From: Phycisphaerae bacterium
GTDB taxonomy: Bacteria > Planctomycetota > Phycisphaerae > Phycisphaerales > SM1A02
Assembly (NCBI GenBank): GCA_016795035.1
Contig: JAEUIT010000013.1
Coordinates: 1 to 64,000, forward strand
Length of the DNA stretch: 64,000 nucleotides
Reading direction: 5' to 3'
Positions 45,546-54,174 of this stretch are shown here, one piece after another. A program made the position numbers and the translations under genes. Position 1 is the stretch's first letter, and the number at the start of each line of letters is the position of its first letter. Under the pieces are notes generated by a model that saw only the letters and a program-made list of their open reading frames with translations, ran no database searches and was not told the origin of the DNA.

Positions 45546-46610
45546 ATGCCGACCGCGCTGTTTCGTTCGCTCGTCGTTGCAGCCATTCTGGGTGCTTCAC
45601 TCCATGCGCGTCATGCGTCCGCGCAATCGATCGGCCCGGGCTTCGCCCGCTCCTACGCGATCACGAGTCTCGGCAGTCCTGGCGGCGTGCCCACGAGCCT
45701 CGGCGGGCTGCTGATTCTTCCCGGGGACACCTCGATCCTCGCGATCGGCGGCGACGCGGGCACGACCGACGGCGCGCTCTACGTTGCCGTGGTCACGCGG
45801 AATGGCGCTGGCCACGTCGAAGGGTTCAGCGGTCGCGCGTCGTACTTCCAGAGTGCGGAGGGCGTCTCCGGCGGTATCGACGCCGGGCTCGACGTGCACG
45901 GCGACGTCGCCTTCTACGTGACGGCGCCCGACAACCGACTTGGCCAGATTCCGTCCGACGCGGTCGGACCGACGAAGCTCATCGACCTCACGCCACTCGG
46001 CGTTGCAGCCTCGACTGGCGGCCTTCGCTTCGTGCCGAACGGACATCCCGGCGCGGGACGACTCAAGCTCACGTCGTCGACGGCGAACGTCTGGTACGAC
46101 GCGTCGGTCACGCCTGACGGCAACGGCACGTTCGACGTCGCGCTCTCGTCGACCACGGTCGCGCTCGCAGGCGGCGCCGCCGGCATTGCGTATGTCCCGA
46201 TCGGAAGCGCGCAGTTCCGCGCGCCGTCGGTGCTCGTCGCCGAGCGCACGGCCGGACGCATCACCGCGTACGACGTCGACACGAACGGCGATCCGATCGC
46301 GTCGAGCGCGCGCGTCTTCGTGGATGGCGTCGCCGATGTCTCAGGTCTTTCGATCGACACGGTCACGAACGACCTCCTCATCTCAATCGAAGGCGAGAGC
46401 GCGAACGTGCTTCGCGTCAGCGGTTTCGCGGCTCCGTCGCCGTCGGCGGATCTCTCCGGCGACGGTGCGGTGAATGGCGCCGACCTCGGCATCCTGCTCG
46501 GCGCGTGGGGTCCGTGCGCGGCGCGGGGCCCGTGTGCCGCCGACCTCAACGGGTCCGGCGCCGTCGACGGCGCGGATCTCGGAATCTTGCTCGGTGCGTG
46601 GACCGGTTGA
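45546..46610 (+). CDS. Secreted protein with dockerin-like C-terminus
   Basis: 354 residues. The signal peptide ends LHARHASAQS. The mature part, of about 260 residues, is beta-rich with segments such as GLLILPGDTSILAIGGDAG, YVAVVTRNG, GLRFVPNGHPGAGRLKLTSS and ITAYDVDTNGDPIASSARVF, as in propeller proteins. The C-terminus has two calcium-type loops, DLSGDGAVNGADLGILLGAWG and DLNGSGAVDGADLGILLGAW, with a Cys-bearing spacer. GAGGAG precedes the ATG by about seven bases. Divergent from the 45298 gene across a 247-base gap in which I find no other gene. It may share control with the GH81 gene just downstream. Confidence 0.82.
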   Translation: MPTALFRSLVVAAILGASLHARHASAQSIGPGFARSYAITSLGSPGGVPTSLGGLLILPGDTSILAIGGDAGTTDGALYVAVVTRNGAGHVEGFSGRASYFQSAEGVSGGIDAGLDVHGDVAFYVTAPDNRLGQIPSDAVGPTKLIDLTPLGVAASTGGLRFVPNGHPGAGRLKLTSSTANVWYDASVTPDGNGTFDVALSSTTVALAGGAAGIAYVPIGSAQFRAPSVLVAERTAGRITAYDVDTNGDPIASSARVFVDGVADVSGLSIDTVTNDLLISIEGESANVLRVSGFAAPSPSADLSGDGAVNGADLGILLGAWGPCAARGPCAADLNGSGAVDGADLGILLGAWTG

Positions 46611-46730
46611 TCTCATTCATTTCACTGAATTCGACGCGGCGCTCTTCGCGCTGCGTCGGTATCTTCGCGTTGCGGTTTCCCTCCGTCCGGACCGTTTCCC
46701 TTCACACTATTGCTTAGGAGAGGTTGCGAG

Positions 46731-49556
46731 ATGTCATTGCATCGTGCGCCTGCGCGCACTCTCACCGCGTCGTTCTGTCTGGTGACCCTGACGCTGGCCG
46801 CGTCGGGTCACGCCCGCGATTTCACGTGCGATCCGCCAGCGTGGCAAAGCGCCTGCAATCCCAGCGGCACGCCGAGCATCACCACCACGTTGCCCGGCGG
46901 ACAGAGCGGCACCGTGTCGCCCGGCCCGACGCCTCCCGGAATTCCGGTGACGGCGCCGTATCCGATCGGCGACTGGTGGTTCTCGCAGATCTTCAAATAT
47001 GCGCCGGCCCAGGATCCGAACGGTGCACCCGTGCATCTGCCGTCGGGCGCCGTCGTCAACCCGCTCCCCTTCAACATCAAGCCGTGGGCGTATGGCGTCG
47101 AGCTCGTGCAGCCGTATCCCGAGGCGCGCGACAACACCGACGCCTGCGCCACCGATCCGCCACAGAAGGGCCAGCCCGTCATCCCCTGCCCCGGGTTCCA
47201 GGCGGAGCAGCCGCCGGTCTTCAAGCCGGAGGTGACCGTTGGTCTCGCCGACACCGGCGGCGGCTCATTTGCGTATCCCGCCGACCCGCTCGTGCGCGTG
47301 AACGGCTTCAGCACGTGGAGCAACACGTTCGAGATGTACGACGCCTCGAACGGCCAGAACGACAAGACGATCGTCACCACCGCCGCGCGCGGTTCGCCGT
47401 TCGTGTGGGTCGAGTATCCGCTCACCACAGCGTCGGGTTCGCATCCCGTGCCCACGGCCCAGTTCGTCGATGCGTCCGATCAGATCTTTGGACAGCCGAC
47501 GTCGTCGCCTTATCAAGTTTGGACGAACGCCAGCAACTTCGCGACCTCGGTGAACGACAAGACCGGTTCGACGCAAGGCGCCGCGACGTTGCCGAACGTC
47601 GCCGTCGCTTCGGTCAATGGACGCGCCTACGCGATCATCGGACCCGACAACTCCTATTGGAGGTGGCAGAACTTCCAGGACGAGAACGTGGTCCATGACA
47701 CGGTCCTCTTCTACAACGAAGGACTTGGCGCGACGGACAAGCGCTTCGTCATCGTTGCAGCTCTGCCGGCAAACGTCGACGCGCTGATCGCCGCCAACCA
47801 GTGGACGCGCCTCGACGCCGTGCAGTTCATGCTCGCCCACGCGCACTACCGGCCGTCGAACGAGACGAGCCGTACGGCGACGCGCCTCACCTGCGCGTAC
47901 AACACGGGCGGCGGCGACGGCAACGTCACCGGCACCTTCGCGTTCGAGACGCTCGTCGACATTCGCACCGGACAAGCCGCGCCGCCCACGCAAGACACGC
48001 TCTTCTGCCTCTTCCCGCATCAGAAGGCCCACCTCGCATCGACGGGCGTCCTCGACGCCGTCGGTCGCGCGGCAACCTATTCGAGCGTGAAGGGCTACGC
48101 ACGTCCTGGCATCGAGCCGCGCGGCGGCTTCACGCAGCTTCCGCCGCCGGAAGACGCGGGACAGATGTATCTCGGCAAGGGCCGCTCGTTCCAGATTGCC
48201 TATACGTTGCCGGCCGTGCCGCCGGTGATTCCGCCCGCGAGCGCCTTCACCGGCGACCTCGCGAAGCTGAATCTCTATCTTGACAACGACTTCAGCAAGT
48301 ACGGGCTGCCTCTCGGCATTGACACGTACAACTGGGGCAAGCACATGGCGCGCGCCGCCAACAATGTGCTCATCGCCAACGAGTTCAACCATGCGTCGGC
48401 GTCGTGCTGGAAGGACAACCTCTGCAGCGCGCTCTCCGGCTGGTTCACGGCGAACGCGCCGGGCGGCGGGCTCAAGCCGATTCCGAGCTCGGTGCAAGAA
48501 GGCCCGGGACTCTTCTGGTACGACCAGACGTGGGGCACGATGATCGGCTTCCCCGCTGGCTTCGGCAGCAACGCGTTCCTGAACGACCACCACTTCCACT
48601 ACGGCTACTTCCTGCGCGCCGCCGGCGTGCTCGCGAGCGTCGATCCCGCGTGGCGCGACACGTACAAGGACTTCGTCAATCTCCTCGCGCGTGACCTCGC
48701 CGCGGACTACAACGATTCGCAGACCGTGGGCGGCGTTCCGACCTCGTTCGCCGCGTTCAACTACTTTGATCCGTACGCCGGGCACGGCAACGCCGCCGGC
48801 GGCCAACAGTACTCGGCAGGCATCAATCAGGAATCGAGCTCGGAAGCGGTCAACGCGTGGTACGGGCTTCTTCTCTGGGCGACCGAGATCCAGGACACGA
48901 ACATGGCCGCGCGTGCCGCGTTCATGTACTGCTCGGAGACCGACACGGCTCGTCGCTACTGGTTCCAGGAGAACTCGCAGGTCGACGGCACGAACCCCGT
49001 GACGCACGGCACGCTCGCGAACGTGTACGACACGATCTGCCAGTACGCGGGCTTCAGCCGCGGGCATAAGTATCTCCACATCATCAACTGGCTCCCCTTC
49101 GGCGGCGGCGCGGAGTATCTCGCCGCGAACAAGCCGTACGCAGAGATCAACTATCAGCGTCTCGTCACCGACTACGGATTCGACGGCACCAACTGGGGCG
49201 TGCCGTACGCCGATCTCATCTGGATGTATCGCGCGATCACGAATCCGACCGAAGCGCAGCAGCAGTTCGCGGCGGTCATCGGCGACGGCAACGGCAACGA
49301 GTTCGACTGCGACAGCGGCAACACGCTCGCCATGACCTATCTTTGGATCCACACGCCGCACGGCGACGTCGGCGATCCGAAGGAGGTCTTCGGCGATCTC
49401 GATCATGACGGCGACGTCGACGGCGCCGACCTCGGCATCCTGCTCGGCGCGTGGGGCCCGTGCCCGCGACGCGGCGCGTGCGAGGCGGACTTCGACTCCT
49501 CCGGCGTGGTCGACGGCGCGGACCTCGGCGCGATCCTCGGCGCCTGGACGAGCTGA
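46731..49556 (+). CDS. Secreted endo-1,3-beta-glucanase, glycoside hydrolase family 81
   Basis: 941 residues. After a signal peptide (LTASFCLVTLTLAASGHA) come the GH81 domains: GDWWFSQIFKYA near 80, an all-beta part with FSTWSNTFEMYDASNGQND, and the (alpha/alpha)6 catalytic part with NDHHFHYGYFLRAAGVLA and GINQESSSEAVNAWYGLLLWA; the Glu residues of the latter are catalytic in the family. The C-terminus has two dockerin-like loops (DLDHDGDVDGADLGILLGAWG, DFDSSGVVDGADLGAILGAW). It would cut beta-1,3-glucans such as laminarin from brown algae or diatoms, or curdlan and fungal walls. GGAG lies about 10 bases before the ATG. Confidence 0.93.
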   Translation: MSLHRAPARTLTASFCLVTLTLAASGHARDFTCDPPAWQSACNPSGTPSITTTLPGGQSGTVSPGPTPPGIPVTAPYPIGDWWFSQIFKYAPAQDPNGAPVHLPSGAVVNPLPFNIKPWAYGVELVQPYPEARDNTDACATDPPQKGQPVIPCPGFQAEQPPVFKPEVTVGLADTGGGSFAYPADPLVRVNGFSTWSNTFEMYDASNGQNDKTIVTTAARGSPFVWVEYPLTTASGSHPVPTAQFVDASDQIFGQPTSSPYQVWTNASNFATSVNDKTGSTQGAATLPNVAVASVNGRAYAIIGPDNSYWRWQNFQDENVVHDTVLFYNEGLGATDKRFVIVAALPANVDALIAANQWTRLDAVQFMLAHAHYRPSNETSRTATRLTCAYNTGGGDGNVTGTFAFETLVDIRTGQAAPPTQDTLFCLFPHQKAHLASTGVLDAVGRAATYSSVKGYARPGIEPRGGFTQLPPPEDAGQMYLGKGRSFQIAYTLPAVPPVIPPASAFTGDLAKLNLYLDNDFSKYGLPLGIDTYNWGKHMARAANNVLIANEFNHASASCWKDNLCSALSGWFTANAPGGGLKPIPSSVQEGPGLFWYDQTWGTMIGFPAGFGSNAFLNDHHFHYGYFLRAAGVLASVDPAWRDTYKDFVNLLARDLAADYNDSQTVGGVPTSFAAFNYFDPYAGHGNAAGGQQYSAGINQESSSEAVNAWYGLLLWATEIQDTNMAARAAFMYCSETDTARRYWFQENSQVDGTNPVTHGTLANVYDTICQYAGFSRGHKYLHIINWLPFGGGAEYLAANKPYAEINYQRLVTDYGFDGTNWGVPYADLIWMYRAITNPTEAQQQFAAVIGDGNGNEFDCDSGNTLAMTYLWIHTPHGDVGDPKEVFGDLDHDGDVDGADLGILLGAWGPCPRRGACEADFDSSGVVDGADLGAILGAWTS

Positions 49557-49694
49557 AACGACGAGTGACGATTGCAACGCGCGCCGGCCACTCCGATTCG
49601 TCGGGTGGCCGGCGCGCTGTCGTTCGCGGCACGCATCACGCGCGGTCCTCGCGACGGGTACAGTCTGCGGCTCGGCTCCCGAGATCGATCCGCG

Positions 49695-51164
49695 ATGACT
49701 TCGTTCCCGACCTCCACGTTTCAGCGCGCCGCGACGGCCTTCAACGGCGGCGACATACGCACCGCGGAATCGCTCTGCCAGGAGCTCCTGAAGACGGCCT
49801 CGAAGACGCCGCAGGTGTGGGTGCTCCTGAGCCGCATCCGCACGCGGCAAGCGCGCTGGCCCGAAGCCGAGGAGGCGCTTCGCACGGCCCAGCGGCTCGC
49901 CCCGCGCGATCCCGAGGTGCTCTTCTCGCTCGCGATCCTCCGCATTCGCCAAGGCCGCGTCGCCGAGGCGATCCCGCTCCTCGAGACGGCACGCTCGATC
50001 GCACCGAGCCACGTGGGCATCCGCTGCGCGCTCGCGAGCTCGTTCGTCGACCTCGGTGAACCGAAGAAGGCGCTCGCCGCGATCGGCACGCCGACCTCCG
50101 CCGACACGCACTTCGCCGCCGCGCTCGCGCACGTCGCCTTGCGCGACGACGCTGCCGCGGAACCGTCGCTCAAGGCGGTCATCGCCTCGGGGCAGAACGC
50201 CGCGGCGACCTACCAGGCCCATCAGCACCTCGGCCAGATCCTCGAGCGCCGCGGCGATTACGCGGGCGCGTTCGCGTCGTTCAAGGGCGCCCGCGCGGTC
50301 GTGCCGCTCCGCTACGACATCTCCGCGTTGCACGACGAAGTCCGACGCCTGATGGACGTCTTCTCCGACGCGCGCGTCGCATCGCTCGCGCGGGGCACGA
50401 GCGAATCACGGCGCCCGGTCTTCATCGCCGGCATGCCGCGCTCGGGCACGACGCTCCTCGAGAAGATGATCGCGTCGCACGCGAAGGGCGCCGGCGCCGG
50501 CGAGACCGACGCGCTCCGTCGCCAGGTCGACGCGTGGATGACCGCCGCCCCGCCGACGCCGCGATGGCCCGAGACGATCGCCGCCCTCGGCCCCGCGCAG
50601 CTCGACGCGACCGCGCAGGCGTACCTCACGCAGACCGAGGTCTTCGCGGGACCCGGCATCGAGCGGATCGCCGACAAGCACCTGCGCAACTGGCTGTTCG
50701 TCGGCCTGATCGCGCTCGCATTCCCGAAGGCGACGATCGTGCACATCCGCCGCGACCCCTTCGACACCGGCATCAGTTGCTTCGAGCGGCTCCATCCGCA
50801 GTCGCTTCCGTGGTCCGCCTCGATCGTGCATATCGGCGAAGCGCTCGCCCTGAACGAACGGCTCATGGCCCACTGGCATCGCGTCTTCCCCGGACGGATT
50901 CTCGAGGTCCGCTACGAGGAGCTCGCGCGCGAGCCGGCGCGCGTCCTTCCGCCGGTGATCGAGGCGCTCGGCCTTCCGTGGGACGACGCGTGCCTCCGTC
51001 AGCACGAGCGGAAGTCGCGCCCCGGCGCGCAGGAGCCGCCGCCGACCTTCTCGGCCGACCAGGTGAAGCGACCCGTGTACGACTCCTCGATCGGCCGCGC
51101 CGAGCGCTTCGGCGCCCTCCTCGATCCGATGCGCGAGGCCTATGCGCGGGTCGCGAAGGGATGA
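49695..51164 (+). CDS. TPR-sulfotransferase fusion
   Basis: 489 residues. The N-terminal 220 are TPR repeats (WVLLSRIRTRQARWPEAEEALRTAQRLAP and two to three more). The rest is a PAPS-dependent sulfotransferase: 5'-phosphosulfate loop FIAGMPRSGTTLLEKMIASH, 3'-phosphate segment VHIRRDPFDTGISCF, and VRYEELAREPARVL. Such fusions occur in planctomycetes and other environmental bacteria and may sulfate peptides or glycans. No signal peptide. The stop overlaps the start of the ADP-ribosylglycohydrolase gene (ATGA), so the two are coupled. Confidence 0.9.
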   Translation: MTSFPTSTFQRAATAFNGGDIRTAESLCQELLKTASKTPQVWVLLSRIRTRQARWPEAEEALRTAQRLAPRDPEVLFSLAILRIRQGRVAEAIPLLETARSIAPSHVGIRCALASSFVDLGEPKKALAAIGTPTSADTHFAAALAHVALRDDAAAEPSLKAVIASGQNAAATYQAHQHLGQILERRGDYAGAFASFKGARAVVPLRYDISALHDEVRRLMDVFSDARVASLARGTSESRRPVFIAGMPRSGTTLLEKMIASHAKGAGAGETDALRRQVDAWMTAAPPTPRWPETIAALGPAQLDATAQAYLTQTEVFAGPGIERIADKHLRNWLFVGLIALAFPKATIVHIRRDPFDTGISCFERLHPQSLPWSASIVHIGEALALNERLMAHWHRVFPGRILEVRYEELAREPARVLPPVIEALGLPWDDACLRQHERKSRPGAQEPPPTFSADQVKRPVYDSSIGRAERFGALLDPMREAYARVAKG

Positions 51165-52231
51165 GTGCGACGGCTGCAACGCGGAGTGCCGCGGCGACGA
51201 CGGGCTCGCTCCTCGGCGCCGCCGTCGGCGACGCCGTCGGACTGCCGTATGAGGGACTCACGCCGGCGCGCGCGGCCGCGCTTCTCGGCGAGCCGGATCG
51301 CCTGCGGCTTGTGTGGGGCCGTGGCATGGTGTCCGACGACTGTGAGCACGCGTGCCTGACCGCGGCCGCGCTTGCCCGTTCTGGCGGCGATGTCGATCGC
51401 TTCACGCGCGAACTCGGCCGGCAACTCCGCTGGTGGTTCGCCGCGCTCCCCGCCGGCGTCGGGCTCGCGACGGCACGCGCGTGCCTCAAGCTCTGGCTCG
51501 GCGCGTCGCCGCACACGAGCGGCGTGCACTCGGCGGGCAACGGAGCGGCGATGCGGGCCGCGATCCTCGGCGCGACGATCACCGACCGCGACCGACTCGC
51601 TCGCCTTGTCGACGCCTCGAGCCGCACGACGCACCGCGACGAGCGTGCGCTCGACGGCGCGCTCGTCGTTGCAGCCGCCGCGCGCCTTGCGGCCTCCGGC
51701 GCCTTGGACGCCAGCGAGCTCGCTCGCGACCTCGCCGAGTACCGGCGTCCTCAAGATGACGCCTTCGCACGCCTGCTCGACGACGCCTTCCGTAGCGTGG
51801 AGGCACACGAACCGACGCTCGCCTTCGCGGCGCGGCACGGCATGGCGCGCGGCGTCTCAGGGTTCATCGTGCACACAGTGCCCGTGGCCGTGCACGCCGC
51901 GCTCTCGCATCCGCGCGACGTCCGCAACGCGGTGATGGCGTGCGTCCGTTGCGGCGGCGACACCGACTCGACCGCGGCGATCGCCGGCGGAATCGTCGGC
52001 GCCCAGTCCGGTCCCGACGGCGTTCCGGACGACTGGCTCGCCGCCCTCTGGACCGCCCCGCGCAGCCTGGCATGGATGCGGGCGCTCGCTGCCGCCGCCA
52101 CGGAGGCGGCCCGAAACGCCGAGCCGGAGCCCGTTCCGAGCTTCGCCTGGCCCTTGGTCCCGCTCCGAAACGCCGCGTTCCTCGGCGTCGTGGTGCTCCA
52201 CGGCCTCCGCCGACTCCTCCCCCCGTACTGA
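51161..52231 (+). CDS. ADP-ribosylglycohydrolase family protein
   Basis: 356 residues of the DraG/ARH fold, which removes ADP-ribose from proteins or small molecules. SLLGAAVGDAVGLPYEGL is the N-terminal block; the metal-binding site usually reads SDDT and here is VSDDCEHACLT, and the second metal site is CGGDTDSTAAIAGGIVGA. The Asp residues needed for the two Mg ions are present. A C-terminal hydrophobic stretch (AAFLGVVVLHGLRRLLPPY) could associate with the membrane. Its start overlaps the sulfotransferase stop. It sits directly before a regulator of the ADP-ribose-sensing type and a NAD-kinase-like gene. Confidence 0.88.
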   Translation: MSATAATRSAAATTGSLLGAAVGDAVGLPYEGLTPARAAALLGEPDRLRLVWGRGMVSDDCEHACLTAAALARSGGDVDRFTRELGRQLRWWFAALPAGVGLATARACLKLWLGASPHTSGVHSAGNGAAMRAAILGATITDRDRLARLVDASSRTTHRDERALDGALVVAAAARLAASGALDASELARDLAEYRRPQDDAFARLLDDAFRSVEAHEPTLAFAARHGMARGVSGFIVHTVPVAVHAALSHPRDVRNAVMACVRCGGDTDSTAAIAGGIVGAQSGPDGVPDDWLAALWTAPRSLAWMRALAAAATEAARNAEPEPVPSFAWPLVPLRNAAFLGVVVLHGLRRLLPPY

Positions 52232-52288
52232 ACGGCCAAACGGCGGTAGCGGCGTCTTTCGCTCCCGTGCCCATCGACCACTTGCCTT

Positions 52289-52320
52289 CGATGCACTTTG
52301 CATATATGCTTTATGCATCG
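52289..52320 (+). promoter_or_regulatory. AT-rich 32-base palindrome, probable operator of the NrtR-type regulator
   Basis: Outer arms CGATGCA (52289-52295) and TGCATCG (52314-52320) are perfectly complementary. They enclose a palindromic core GCATATATGC (52300-52309), with unrelated 4-base spacers CTTT and TTTA. The site ends five bases before the ATG at 52326, so it overlaps the ribosome-site and -10 region (TATGCA). It is the most AT-rich spot of the window, set in GC-rich DNA. Autorepression is inferred from position. Confidence 0.75.
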
Positions 52321-52325
52321 AAGCC

Positions 52326-53099
52326 ATGTCACCACGCCGCCGCCCCAATCCCTCACTCGCCGCCGACGACCGCGCCTTCCTCGAGTCGTACCGCCCGGAC
52401 GACTACGAACGGCCCAGCGTGGCCGTCGACGTCGTCCTTCTCACCGTGTCCGAAGGTGCGCTCCGCACGCTTCTGATTCGCCGCACCGAGCAGCCGGCGC
52501 GCGGCGCGTGGAGCCTTCCCGGCGGATTCGTGGGAATGGCCGAGTCGCTCGACGTTGCAGCCGCCCGCGTCCTAGAGACGAAGGCCGGCCTCAAGCGGAT
52601 CTTCCTGGAGCAGCTCTACACCTTTGGCCACGTGAAGCGTGACCCGCGCATGCGCGTCATCTCGGTCGCCTACTACGCGCTGGTCGACGAGGCGATCGTG
52701 CGCGGCGCCGCGCTCGCGAGCTCGGACGCCAACCGCGTCGTCGCCGATGTCCGCGTCGCATGGGACGGCATCGTGGGCGGTCCGGTGCAGGCCGTCGGCC
52801 CCAATAGGTCGCCGCTTCCGCTTGCGTTCGACCACGAGGAGATCCTCGCCACCGCCGTGCGTCGGATCCGCGGAAAACTCGACTACACGCCCATCGGCTT
52901 CCAACTCCTGCCGAAGCGCTTCACGTTGCGACGCCTCCAGGAAGTCCACGAGACGATCCTCGGACGCGCCGTCAACAAGGACGCGTTTCGTCGCCGCATG
53001 CTCGCGAGCGGACAGCTGCACGCGACCGGGACTCTCGAGGACGAAGTCGGACACCGCCCCGCCGAACTCTACGAATTCCGCGAGCGAGCCGCGATCTGA
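52326..53099 (+). CDS. Nudix-fold transcriptional regulator, NrtR type
   Basis: 257 residues. The first 150 are a Nudix domain (VAVDVVLLTVSEGALRTLLIRR, AWSLPGGFVGMAESLDVAAARVL). The catalytic Nudix box REUXEE is degenerate (RVLETK), so it should not hydrolyse substrate. LEQLYTFGHVKRDPRMRVISVAYYALV is the NrtR/ADP-ribose-sensing form. The C-terminus (LPKRFTLRRLQEVHETILGRAVNKDAFRRRM) is the winged helix of NrtR repressors, which release DNA on binding ADP-ribose-like ligands and usually control NAD synthesis or repair. The palindrome next to its start is the likely target, and the SPFH and NAD-kinase-like genes downstream its likely regulon. Confidence 0.9.
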   Translation: MSPRRRPNPSLAADDRAFLESYRPDDYERPSVAVDVVLLTVSEGALRTLLIRRTEQPARGAWSLPGGFVGMAESLDVAAARVLETKAGLKRIFLEQLYTFGHVKRDPRMRVISVAYYALVDEAIVRGAALASSDANRVVADVRVAWDGIVGGPVQAVGPNRSPLPLAFDHEEILATAVRRIRGKLDYTPIGFQLLPKRFTLRRLQEVHETILGRAVNKDAFRRRMLASGQLHATGTLEDEVGHRPAELYEFRERAAI

Positions 53100-53142
53100 T
53101 CGCGCTCGCCCGCCCGCACCATCCTCACGAAAGGAATGCACC

Positions 53143-54174
53143 ATGGCCGAGATTCGCCGGTTCCCCTTCGTACGACACCTTCGCTCCGAGCCGAGCCAGC
53201 AGATCCTTCGCTTCCGCAAGGGTCGCCTCGTCGCATCGGGGCGCGGCCTCTCGTTCTGGTTTCAGCCGATGAACGCAAGCCTTGCGGAGGTGCCGGTCGA
53301 CGACCGCGAGATTCCGTTCCTCGTCCATGGACGGTCGCGCGACTTTCAGGAGGTCGTCGTGCAGGGCACGGTGATTTTCCGCGTGCGCGACCCGAACCTC
53401 GTCGCGGGGCGCGTCGACTTCACGATCGATCTCGACACCGGCGTGCATCGCCATGAGCCGCTCGAGAAGCTCTCCGCGCTCTTCACGGAACTCTGCCAAC
53501 AGCTCGCGATGGGATTTCTCGTCCGCACCGACCTCGCGACGATTCTCGAAGGCGGCACGGACGCGCTGCGCGAGCTCGTCGACGAGGGGCTCCGCAACGA
53601 CGATGGCCTCGCGGCCATCGGGCTCGAGGTCGTTGCGGTGCGTGTCGGAGCGGTGCGGCCCGAGGCCGACGTCGAACGGGCCTTGCAGGTGCGCGTCCGG
53701 GAAGCGATTCAGCAGAAGGCCGACGAGGCGACCTTTCAGCGCCGCGCGCTCGCCGTCGAGAAGGAGCGGGCGATCCAGGAGAACGAGCTCCAGAACAAGA
53801 TCGAGCTCGCCCGACGCGAGGAGCAGTTCATCGCGCAGCGCGGCGAGAACGAGCGACGCCGCATCACCGATGAGAACGACGCCGCGCGCATCGCCGCGGA
53901 AGGCGCCGCGGCGCGCGTCTCGATCGAATCGACGGCCCGCGCCGCGAGCATTCGCGCAGTCGAGGACGCGCGCGTCGCCGCCGAGCGTGAACGCATGGCG
54001 ATCTACCGCGACTTCCCGGCCGATCGCCTCCTTGGGCTCGCGGCGCAGGAACTCGCCGGCAAGCTGCAACGCATTGAGCACCTCAACCTCACGCCCGACC
54101 TGCTCGGGACGCTGCTGACGAACCTTGTCGAGACGAGCACGCGACGGCTCGAGACCGCGAAGGAGGCGGTGTGA
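53143..54174 (+). CDS. SPFH/band-7 domain protein
   Basis: 343 residues. An SPFH domain (about 30-180; LVASGRGLSFWFQPMNASLAEVPVDDREIPF, VVVQGTVIFRVRDPNLVAGRVDF) is followed by a long coiled coil rich in Glu, Arg and Ala (about 195-285; ALAVEKERAIQENELQNKIELARREEQF). There is no N-terminal membrane helix, unlike most stomatin- or flotillin-type proteins, so it would assemble in the cytoplasm or on the membrane by association. AAGGA precedes the ATG. 43 bases after the Nudix regulator, and coupled by GTGA to the NAD-kinase-like gene. Confidence 0.88.
   Translation: MAEIRRFPFVRHLRSEPSQQILRFRKGRLVASGRGLSFWFQPMNASLAEVPVDDREIPFLVHGRSRDFQEVVVQGTVIFRVRDPNLVAGRVDFTIDLDTGVHRHEPLEKLSALFTELCQQLAMGFLVRTDLATILEGGTDALRELVDEGLRNDDGLAAIGLEVVAVRVGAVRPEADVERALQVRVREAIQQKADEATFQRRALAVEKERAIQENELQNKIELARREEQFIAQRGENERRRITDENDAARIAAEGAAARVSIESTARAASIRAVEDARVAAERERMAIYRDFPADRLLGLAAQELAGKLQRIEHLNLTPDLLGTLLTNLVETSTRRLETAKEAV

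Noticed and set aside
47265..50333. Minus-strand frame of about 1020 codons over GH81 and the sulfotransferase
   Set aside because: Antisense to two well-supported genes; Arg/Val/Glu-rich shadow composition, no family motif.
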